A stretch of DNA of 64,000 bases, taken from NCBI GenBank assembly GCA_964017185.1, contig OZ024869.1:71979508-72043507 (forward strand). Direction: 5' to 3'. The notes beneath the pieces are model-generated. The model made no database searches. It was not told the DNA's origin and saw only the letters and a list, made by a program, of their open reading frames with translations. The DNA is from Rugalucina vietnamica. Its lineage: Eukaryota > Mollusca > Bivalvia > Lucinida > Lucinidae. Shown piece by piece: positions 54,551 to 64,000 of the stretch. Within the stretch, counting starts at the first letter, position 1, and each line of letters opens with the position of its first letter. The position numbers and the translations under genes are program-made.

Positions 54551-56520
54551 AGGGATAAAATACACCCATCATTCTAAAGGACAAACTTGGTCTCATATTA
54601 AAGCTTATTACCTCTTCTATTGATTTCCGGTTGTTGTTGGTTCCAAAAAGTGTAGCGTCATATTGTAAAATGGGGAGATAACTCTATAACACGCGTACTT
54701 CGAATACAGACAGTTAACTAACAAAATCAAGCATATCTCAGCCCACGTTCGTCTTAAATAAATAAATTTAGTATCAAAGTAAAGGGTAGACATTGTGCTT
54801 CAGCACGATGTTTTAATATGCAAATTATCTGTTATGCATATTAATGAATATGCAAATTTTACTCATCTACCACTTAGTTTACGATAGATGACTCCTATGT
54901 TTTACCCGTTGAGTCGGCTAATATGTCGATTTAAAGAACAAATATTGTCTTAAATTGAAGCTTTGTACATCTTCTATTGATTTACATTTGTTTTTGGTTC
55001 CAAGAAGTGTAGCGTTATATTGCAAAATGATGAGATAACCCAATATTATTTTTATACAAACAGGAGGTCTACCAACACAATCTAGCATATCTCAGCCTAC
55101 CTTTGCCTTAGATTTATAAATTTAGTATCAAATTAAAGGGCAGGCTATTGTGCTTCAGAACAATATTTAATATGCAAATTATCTGATTGGATATTAACGA
55201 ATATGCAAATTTTACTTATCACACATTGCTCGATAAATGACTCCGATGTCTTAACCCATTAAACCAGGTAAAATCACGTTTTAAAGAACAGAAACTGTCT
55301 TAAATTTAACCTTGGTACCTCTTCCATCTTTTTACATTCGTCCTTGCTTCCAAGAAGTGTAGCGTCATATTTCAAAATGGGGAGATAATCCAGTAGTACC
55401 TTTTATGCACACATGCAGCTTACCAACAAAATCAAGCCTATCTCAGCCGACGTTCGTCTTAGATTAATAAATCTAGAATCAAAGTCAATGGTAGGCATTG
55501 TGCTTCAGAATAATGTTTAAATATGCAAATTACCTGATTTGCATATTTATTAATATGCAAATTTTACAGATCTATCACTTATTTTACGATTTATGACTCC
55601 TATGTTTACCCATTGAATCAGCTAATATGTCGATTTAAAAAAACAAAAACTGTCTTAAATTGAATCTTCGTACATCTTCTGTCGATTTACATATGTTCTT
55701 GGTTCCTAGAAGTGTAGCGTCATATTGCAAATGGGGAGGTAGCCCAATAGTACATTTTTATACATACAGGGGGTCTACCAACACAATCATATTTCAGCCT
55801 ACAATTGCCTTAACCTTATAGACTTAGTATCAAAGTAAAGGAAAGGAGATTGTGATTCAGAATAACGTTTTGATATGCAAATTATCTGATTTGCATATTA
55901 AAGAATATGCAAATTTGACTTATCACATATTGCTCGATAGATGACTCCGATGTCTTACCCCATTAAACCAGGTAAAATAACGTTTTAAAGATCAGAAATT
56001 GTCTTAAATTTAACCCTGGTACCTCTTCCATCTTTTTACATTTGTCCTTGCTTCCAAGAAGTGTAGCGCCATATTTCAAAATGGGGAGATAATCCAGTAG
56101 TACCGTTTATGCATACATACAGCTTACCAACAAAATCAAGCCCATCTCAGCCTACGTTCGTCTTAAATTAATAAATTTAGTATCAAAGTCAAGGGTAGAC
56201 ATTGTGCTTCAGAAGGATGTTTAAATATGCAAATTACCTGATTTGCGTATTAATGAATATGCAATTTTTACTCATCTTTCACTTATTTTACGATATATGA
56301 CTCCTATGTTTTACCCATTGAATCAGCTAATTTATCGATTTAAAGAACAAAAATTGTCTTAAATTAAACCTAAGTATATCTCCTATTGATTAACATTATT
56401 TTGTACTCGGTTCCAAGAAGTGTAGCGTCATTTAGCAAAATGGTGAGATAACCCAAAAGTACATTTTTATACACACGGCCGGTCCATCAGCACAATCAAG
56501 CATATCTCAGCCTATACACC
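54551..56520 (+). repeat. Satellite array of about 355 bp, six units, alternating types
   Basis: The motif AAGTGTAGCGTCATATTGCA recurs near 54647, 55006, 55354, 55708, 56059 and 56418. Units 1, 3 and 5 share TAACAAAATCAAGC-type text and units 2, 4 and 6 share CACAATC-type text, so the array is built of roughly 710-bp dimers. Each unit also holds ATATGCAAATTATCTGATTTG-like sequence. Non-coding. Confidence 0.85.
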
Positions 56521-57477
56521 GCCTACCTTGCACTCCTGGACAATTTTTCATGGGTGCCAAACCGTTCATTGGGACACCAGAAATGCAAAGAATTTTGTCC
56601 TCAAAGACAAACTTATTTGCACTATGAAAAATCAGGGTTTCCATGTCAATCGTTAGCTTGATTCTTGAGCATGGGGATGTACATAGAAAATTGCTGATAT
56701 CTCTGCTATTACTTACCCTAGAGGACTGAACCTGGTCTCATTTTGAATCTTAGACATTGCCCTTTCAATCTATTGAACGTAATGCAATCTAATTTGCATA
56801 TTCATGAATATTAATGAAAATTATCTCATTTACATATTCATGAATATTAATAAAGATGTCGAAAATAGAGGAAAAACGAAGGAAAAATATAGTCATTGCA
56901 AGGTTTTGGATGGGTTATAAGATCTATCTTGCATCTCTGAAACCAATTTTCATGGCTGCCAGTGTGGTCAGAGGGACCATCTAAATGCCATAAAATATTG
57001 TACTCAACAATGAACACATTTGCACGATGTAACATTACACAGTTTCCACACCCACCCCTAGTGTGATTCTAAAGAATATGGTGCGCTCACAAAATTATTC
57101 ATATATCAAACATAGCATGCTCTTGAATACTATACAAAAGCAATTTGTTTGATAGTGATGCATGGACCTAGCAATTTAACCTTAATACCTATTATTCAAA
57201 TCGTTGAATTTGCTTATTCATGAAAATTAATAGAACACACAAGATGTCGGAGAAAAATATTGAAAAAATATGGCGTATACGTACAAAAATCAGTTAATAA
57301 ACCCAGGATGTTGAAAGAAGTATTAAATGAATACTATTGCATGTTAGGGCATTTGGTTGCCGAGATACAAGTCATTTTGTCGTTTAATTTTCCACTTTTT
57401 CATTCTTATTTACGAATGTTTCAATAAAATTCATGAAATTGAAAATCAGATCATTTTTCATGAGATAATAATGATAA
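56521..57477 (+). repeat. Copy of the foldback-element arm
   Basis: CGTTCATTGGGAC, AAATGCAAAGAATTTT, CTTATTCATGAAAATTAAT and GGTTGCCGAGATACAAGTCA match the arm sequence near 12880-15000. It is a dispersed fragment without the terminal inverted repeat. Confidence 0.6.
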
Positions 57478-57720
57478 AACTGAGATCCTTTAAGAGCAGT
57501 GAACATATTAATGAGAAAGGGAATGGGCCATACCGCGGTTTCGGCTACTTAAGCCTCTTCAGTGACCCTATAGATTTGACAACATGGAGCCAAAGAGAAT
57601 CACTATAATTTTGCATATTTCAACAGGGTTGTAGATACAAAGACTAAAAGCAAATCCAAATGGGACCAAATATCTAAAAACGTTGGTTAGAAAATGAATC
57701 TAAACCGATAATGATTTTCT
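57478..57720 (+). repeat. Interspersed repeat block shared with 22200-22420
   Basis: GAGATCCTTTAAGAGCAG, ACATGGAGCCAAAGAGAATC and TTCAACAGGGTTGTAGATAC match the intron 2 block of SLC5-1. Confidence 0.6.
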
Positions 57721-60700
57721 GATTTCACAGAATACCCTCGCTGATCTCAAAGAGCCAAAAGGAAAATTTAATCGGCACTATGGATGATGTACGGGGAGAC
57801 TTTTTACGGCTGCCACACGGCACAACACCAGTAGGCCCGTTATTTTACTGAAAATTTTGCCTTAACGTAAAACAAACTCCTTCAGAAGAGATTTTTTAGA
57901 TTTTCAAGATACATAATGTCCGTAGAGCTACAGGCAAAAAGTCCTCAAAAATTTTCGCGGGCAAAGTGCATTTTTTTTCGGGGGCTCATTTAAGCCATAT
58001 TTAAAGGTGAGAAAATTTGTAATTTAAGTGAGAAATTTTCATACCAGCATTTTAAAAGGGCATAACTACTGTATGTATTTTAGTTTCCAACGCAGTGTCA
58101 TCAGGCAAACACACTTAGATATTAATAGGTGTAAACGAATGAATACTTTTATTTTTTCGGGGGCAAAACCGCGAAAAATGCAAAATATGTAGAAAAACAT
58201 ATTAAGGACTTATGGGTGGTCACTGTATATACATATATGAAGATTTACCTGTATAAAAAAGCATTATTTATTTTGTCAACAATGCTACATTCTTTAGCAT
58301 GCTTTATCATGGGACTATTGAATATGTTGCAAATACATGGATTTGTGCATACATGATTGTGGAATGAGTGTTCAGCTCAGAGCAAGTGAGTCATTTTTCA
58401 GTTACTTCCGGGTTGAAATCGTCGGACCCATTTTTCGTAGCTTTTTGAAAAAAATAAGACAGATTTTTCGATGTAGTCATTGACTTCAGTCATATAAGAA
58501 CCTGAAACAAAAGGCATGTCATCTTTCAGCAAACAATAAACGCACACGAGCCGCCCCAAGTTACCCACTTTCAGAATTTTCCAGAAAAATATGTTTACAC
58601 TAACTTTTCCCAGAGAAATACATTTCCATGACCCCAAAATAACCCATAATTTGTCAGATTATATATCCTAGACATTTAGGCTTTGCATAATTTTTATTCA
58701 AATGCATTCCATTTTCCAGGAAATGGGTCCCACGAAAACCAGTTACATTTCCAATTTTACACCAAGCTATTTAAAATTTTAAAATAATAACTATATTGAG
58801 TCATTCCTAGTATCAGTGACGTCTATTAGCAATAAATACACATCATCAATTGATTGACAGATTCAAGAAAACAGTAGATTTCTGTTTTACATACCCCACC
58901 CACTCATGTCAATATTGATAAATCCTTGAATATGAAAAAAAAAGCCTTTTCCGCATTTCAATTTTACTTATTTACAACTTTATAAATTAAAATTTGTCTG
59001 CGATATAGCGAAAAAATGAAAATAAAAATAATAAAATAAAAATGGGGGCATAGGCATTAAGATAGTTTTTATTATTTATTTTTTTCGGGGGCAAAACCTA
59101 AAAAAAAAGCTAAATATGTAGAAAATTACGTTAAATTTGAAAAAAAAGCTTTTACATCATTTTAATTTGATCAGTTTATTTACAAACTTTATAGATAGAA
59201 ATGTCTGCGACAGAGCAAAATTACGAAAACAAAAAAAAAAAAAATGGGAGGGGGCCAAAGCACAACTAAAACCCGGTATCAACGACCGGTACCCAGAGCA
59301 AATCCATATTTTATTCACCATTCCAAGCAAAGGAAATTTCTGTGGTATATGTATGTTAACTTTCAATGCAGTGTCATCATGCTTAGATATAGACGAATGA
59401 TAGATGAGTGAACAAAACCTTGAAACGATTGTAAAAAAAAAAAAAACAAAAAAAAAAAAAAAAAAAAAACAAAAAAACACACAAAAAACAAACAAACATA
59501 AAATAAGAAATTATCTGCATTATCTGCAAACGTTACGTATATGGAAATGTCTTCAATTTAGGAAAAAAAACTTAAAGAATGGAGACCGGAACAAATTTTG
59601 TTCACCATTTTTGCATTATCTGCGGGTATCCACACCTACCTTTGGAAAAAAGTACCTGGTTTCCAGTACACACTTTGTAGAGGGAATATGGACCCCCACC
59701 CATTGGGGCCTAAAGAAATACTGATAGACTGCTTGTGCATCCAGGCAAAGCTCAAACGCTTCTGACTTGCCATCTGATTACTGGTTAACCGCTAAAGTAA
59801 AGTGGTTTCAAGTCCAGCCAGTATACCTACAAGCATTTGTAGCTTACTTGGGAAATTATGTTTGAAGCTCTATTTCGATGTAGCACATCCTAATTTTGCT
59901 AAAAGTCCCGTTAAATGGAGGTAACATTCCGATATGACATCAGCTTCTGACTGGGACGTAAAAATCAATTCAAACAAACATAATATATGTAAGCTGGAAA
60001 CCTTCGAGTAGAATGCTGGGGTAAATATGTTTTATGCGACTAAATTGCAGCTACAATGCACATTTATAATAAGAAAAAGAAACTTTATTCCACTTCATGA
60101 AAGGAAGGGTTTGACAATGAATGATTAAATCCGAGTAATATTATAATAAAACTGTAACTATTAACTTTCAGCGGCTGACATGTATCACTGATGTACATGT
60201 ATGTTAGGATATCTCGATACAACAGGGAAACATGTCGATTTTCCAGGTGTAGGACTTAGACTTGAGAAATGATTAGAACAAACAGAGCATTTGTATGAAT
60301 CTACATTATTAAGACGAAAAACTGCAAGCAAAAACGTCATAGACAGCCTTGGATTGGCACAAATACTCGAAATACACAATACATGTATACATACGCAACA
60401 GCAACATGTACGCAGTCGATACCCGAGGTACGCCACGTTTGTAACACTAATACGCAGAAGATTGACATGAATGTCGAGGATACGCAATAACAGCGTTTTA
60501 GTGTTAGGTCTCATAATGCCATACATACGCCGCAGCGGTGCTTTAATGTAGGCTTGAAGCTTAATAACTTGAAAAATTGGAATGGGACTATTACCTTCAG
60601 ATAATGAGACCTACCTAACACCCCAGAAGAAATATCTCATCGAGACGAAGATACACAAATGAGCACTTACTAAAACAAATTAACCATAGACAAACAGTGA

Positions 60701-61919
60701 GTGAAACTGAAAATGCAACGAACGCCAAACATGTGCAGTGCCGTGTCTTTAATAGCCATTTACATTGTAGTGCTTCAACCAATCATACCTGGGTTCAGAT
60801 TGGCTGCTTTTACAATGACTGCCTTGCAGATATAAGAAATTCTGCAATATTTTTTCGAGTGATTCGCCATTGTCGATGATTCTCCATTGTCAAGTTCACT
60901 GTACACTTAATTTCTTTTTAAACAGGGTTTCTAATGAGTTGTGCTTTAAACATTGTGGAAAAGGGTACTCATATGTACAAAAAACAGTTAACATGAACAA
61001 GTTTCCAAGCCGCTCACGGTTTACGTGCAATCTTCTTAAAAACTTTAAATCTTTTGGAAACCTTGGTTGAGTCAAGGCTGCACACCAAAATACCTCAACT
61101 ACAGGGAGTATTATACAAAGGAACACACGAACAGAATGCAATGGGACTCACACTTTTGATACTTTTCTATCACAGGATTCGGCGTCCGGTTCATTGTTAT
61201 CCATTGTAACCCGTTCCTATGTGAATTAAACATTCGTTTTCTTTTTAGTCATTTCTTTCTTTTATTCTTTTATGAGGGAAGGGGGGGCATGACAGTCTGC
61301 ATAGCCACATACTCTCGGAATAGTTTCTGCCCATATTGGATGTATTCCTTGGTTGCTCTTTTTTCTTTCTTTCTTTTTTTTTTTTTTTTGTCAATAAGCC
61401 ATTCACGAGGCCAGTCGTATTTTCAAGTCTAGTTTACAATTTTCAGTTGTATTTTATGCCGACATTACTGTGTTGTGGACGTTAGGATGAGAACACGTGT
61501 GTTTATATCCAATAAACCAGTTTGACTTGACTCTTAATATCATATCATAGCCCGGCTCTAACTGTCCCTAAATTGCTTGTTGTGTGAATAAGTATCGACA
61601 AGATAGCACTAAGCAATGCTTCAAATCTCCAAAGCGTGGTATAACGAGCTCCAGTTTCAGTTACATGGGTGTATTTATAAAAAAAAAAAAAAAGATTTAC
61701 AAGCAACACATGCATTTGAAGCGAAATTTGCTGCAAATGTGTCACTTTGGTTACAGTTTGTGGCGAATAAGATATCAATATAATTTCCGTTTGTGGGGTG
61801 AAGAGCCTCGAAACAACTTCGGAAAGCGTTAGTAGTCAGCCAAGGTGTGGTTGCAAGGCTACGTAGAAATATGCTCATGACCAATTCTTCAGAAAAAAAG
61901 GTGCAGAACGTGACTTAAA
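57721..61919. other. Repeat-rich region without recognised genes
   Basis: TTTTTTCGGGGGCAAAACC occurs near 58155 and 59083, and AATGCAGTGTCATCA-type text near 58095 and 59365, so 57960-59400 is a diverged tandem pair. There are A-rich tracts at 59227 and 59431-59480. Short frames have no family resemblance. I searched here for the missing SLC5-2 exons 13-14 and did not find them. Confidence 0.45.
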
Positions 61920-62306
61920 GATCAAATTAATCAAATTCATTGACTAGTTAGAGATTTACCGCGAGGATCGTAAAACTAAACAACTAACCACTGCAGAAGA
62001 TGAGGGTGAGGTTATGGCCCTGTAAAATCGATTTAAGCCCCCCCCCCCACTCAGTAATTATATCATTACTGATCGTTCCAAGGCGATAATTTGTTTAATG
62101 TTTTGGAGTCGTTTATGTGCTGCTTGAACCTTATGTACATTAGTTAAGTGGCCGCCTACTGGGACATAGCTCCTCACTCGGCTTACGAAATGTTTTCTAA
62201 GTATAAGTACCTAATTTTCAATATAGTCAAACTTCAGTTTTGGGGTGAGAATTTCTTTCTGATTATGCCTTTTCCTCATCATTGCCTACTTGTACCTTTT
62301 TGATAT
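61920..62306 (+). repeat. R1 interspersed repeat, copy 5
   Basis: ACCACTGCAGAAGATGAGGG, CCTGTAAAATCGATTTAAGC and TGCCTTTTCCTCATCATTGC. It contains a C-run where other copies read GCCCGCC. Confidence 0.7.
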
Positions 62307-62547
62307 TGCTTGCCTAGAATGCTTAGAATGTTAAGATCAGATGCATTATGATTATTAAGCTGGCAGTAGTAGTTTTCATGAGGTACCGTAATGTCTGAGC
62401 TGGTTAAAAATACTCAGAAACAGCGACACGAAAAAATTCGGATTTTTTCTAATATTACACTCATGTGCTTCCATATTGGTGTTTTTCAATAACAACATTT
62501 TGCAAATTATTTTTTCTCGGCAATTTTTTCAATGCGTGTGCTTTTAT

Positions 62548-63960
62548 AGTTAATCATGCTCATAGAGGACCTTGCAAGGAATGCAAGTTTGGGCAAACAA
62601 ACAGACATTATCCTACTCGACTTCTCAAAAGCATTCGACAAAGTAAATCACAGTAAACTGCTATGGAAATTACATCAATACGGTATTCGCGGACATGTTC
62701 TGGGCTGGATCCGAGCTTTCCTCGGGAGTAGATCCCAGCAGGTGGTGATTGACGGGGAAGAGTCGGAGCCCATACCAGTCACATCTGGTGTCCCCCAGGG
62801 CTCGGTGTTGGGGCCGATCCTCTTCCTCGTCTATATTAATGATCTGCCTGATGAGGTCCGCTCCCAGGTTCGCCTGTTTGCTGACGATACAGCCTTGTAT
62901 CTAACCATGGAAAATGAGGACGACAGCTCAGCTCTTCAAACTGATTTAGACATTCTCTCGACATGGGAGTCCAGGTGGGATATGGAGTTCAACCCCTCCA
63001 AATGCCAAGTGGTGCATGTGACTGGCACTAAAGGTCCAGTTAAAAAGACTAACTATGTATTACATGGACAGATCTTGGAGTCAGTCACAAGTGCCAGATA
63101 TCTTGGGGTTGATATCTCCAGTAATCTCACCTGGAAAACCCATGTCGACCGTATAACAGGAAATGCAAATCGGACTCTAGGTTTCATCAGAAGAAATATT
63201 AAAACTAAGATGTCAAAGGTGCGTGAAACAGCATACCACTCCCTTGTAAGACCACAGCTTGAATATGCATCAGCTGTGTGGGACCCAAATCACAAAAAAC
63301 ATATATCCCAATTAGAACAAGTCCAGCGAAGAGCAGCTCGCTGGACAGTTGGAAATTTTGACAGACATGCCAGTGTAACTAAGATCATGCAAGACCTAGG
63401 TTGGCGTACATTGGATCAAAGACGGGCCGACGCTCGTCTTTGTTTGTTCTTTATGGTCATTCATGGCCTAGTTGCCGTACCCCTCCCGGACTATGTGCAG
63501 TACTCTAACAGAATTTCCCGGTACTGCCACTCCATGACCTTTAGGCAGGTCCACACCTCTAGGGACTATTATAAATATTCTTTCTTCCCACTAGCTATAG
63601 TACAGTGGAACTCCCTCCCCGAGGCTGTTGCATGCTTGCAGAACCTTGAGGCCTTCAAGGCTGCAGTCTGCAAGCTGCAGCATTCTCGTCCATAGATCCC
63701 CATATATGCTTGTTTTTATCTGATTTTAGCTATTCTTATCTATTTTAACCTATCACCTGTCTTTATTCTTCACTTTTATGCTTTTAAACCTCTGTACTAT
63801 AACTCTTCTTTTTCCTGTCTGATACTAACAGACGCTGCGCTACCCTGCCTAGAATGTCCGCGAGGGCGTATGGCAGTATACAGAGATAGATTATATAACT
63901 TATATCACTGAGTTGTCAAAAACATTTTAAATGTCGAAAAATAGAAAAAATAAATTATAA
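62548..63960 (+). mobile_element. 5'-truncated non-LTR retrotransposon (CR1/jockey-like LINE)
   Basis: The open frame 62556-63695 (379 aa) covers the reverse transcriptase from its palm motif A to the C-terminus: LLDFSKAFDKVNH (about 25-37), SGVPQGSVLGPILFL, YINDLP, FADDTALYL (catalytic DD) and the thumb-region pattern LEYASAVWDPN...RRAARW. The endonuclease and the first RT motifs are missing because the copy is cut at its 5' end, as is usual for LINEs; a stop lies just before the first codon. The frame is undamaged, so the insertion is probably fairly young. The 3' UTR runs to about 63960 and ends A/T-rich. It copies RNA into DNA at the target site; this copy cannot move alone. Confidence 0.88.
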
Positions 63961-64000
63961 AAATTACGTCACATCCATGACGTCACTGTTCACAATATTT

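Overview
This is a piece of animal nuclear genome, most likely from a bivalve mollusc. The evidence is AT-rich DNA, split genes with GT-AG introns, ParaHox-type Cdx homeobox genes, SLC5 transporters with a metazoan exon layout, tRNA-derived SINEs, a CR1/jockey-like LINE fragment, and a tandem-repeat element ending in a Helitron-like hairpin plus CTAA, of the kind known in bivalves as pearl/HINE elements. The species cannot be named from sequence alone.

Layout. (1) 0.55-10.44 kb: two caudal-type (Cdx) homeobox genes arranged head to head. Cdx-A is on the minus strand (two exons, 335 aa) and Cdx-B on the plus strand (two exons, 331 aa). Their homeodomains differ by a single residue. The 7 kb between them holds three copies of a roughly 200-bp block rich in ATCGAT motifs: one in front of each gene, and one with no gene behind it. 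SINEs, a tandem repeat and a large palindrome fill the rest. (2) 11.79-30.86 kb: a complete 14-exon SLC5/SGLT-family sodium/solute cotransporter (658 aa). (3) 31.42-54.42 kb: a tandem paralogue of that transporter. Its first 12 exons have exactly the same lengths as those of the first copy, but the last two exons are not found in the remaining 9.5 kb. (4) 38.72-42.06 kb, antisense inside intron 6 of the second transporter: an uninterrupted 1,112-codon gene for a glycoside hydrolase family 31 protein that resembles alpha-1,4-glucan lyase of red algae and fungi rather than ordinary animal alpha-glucosidases. (5) 54.4-64 kb: a 355-bp satellite array, mixed repeats and a 5'-truncated LINE reverse transcriptase.

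The introns are loaded with mobile DNA. A hairpin-bearing inverted-repeat element (family M1, 13 copies) is the most frequent, and seven copies lie within about 30 bp of a splice site. A second inverted-repeat element (M2, 6 copies), a roughly 430-bp interspersed repeat (R1, 6 copies), several terminal-inverted-repeat elements with subterminal arrays of short CpG motifs, a 4.9-kb foldback element and a 1-kb minisatellite built of 5'-splice-site-like units fill most of the rest.

The most interesting item is the intronless glucan-lyase-like gene embedded in a sugar-transporter-family gene of an animal. Its catalytic motif mixes lyase-type and hydrolase-type residues, so its chemistry is open. 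The two SLC5 proteins keep the sodium-site hydroxyls but share three substitutions at positions that contact sugar in human SGLT1, so their substrate is also open.
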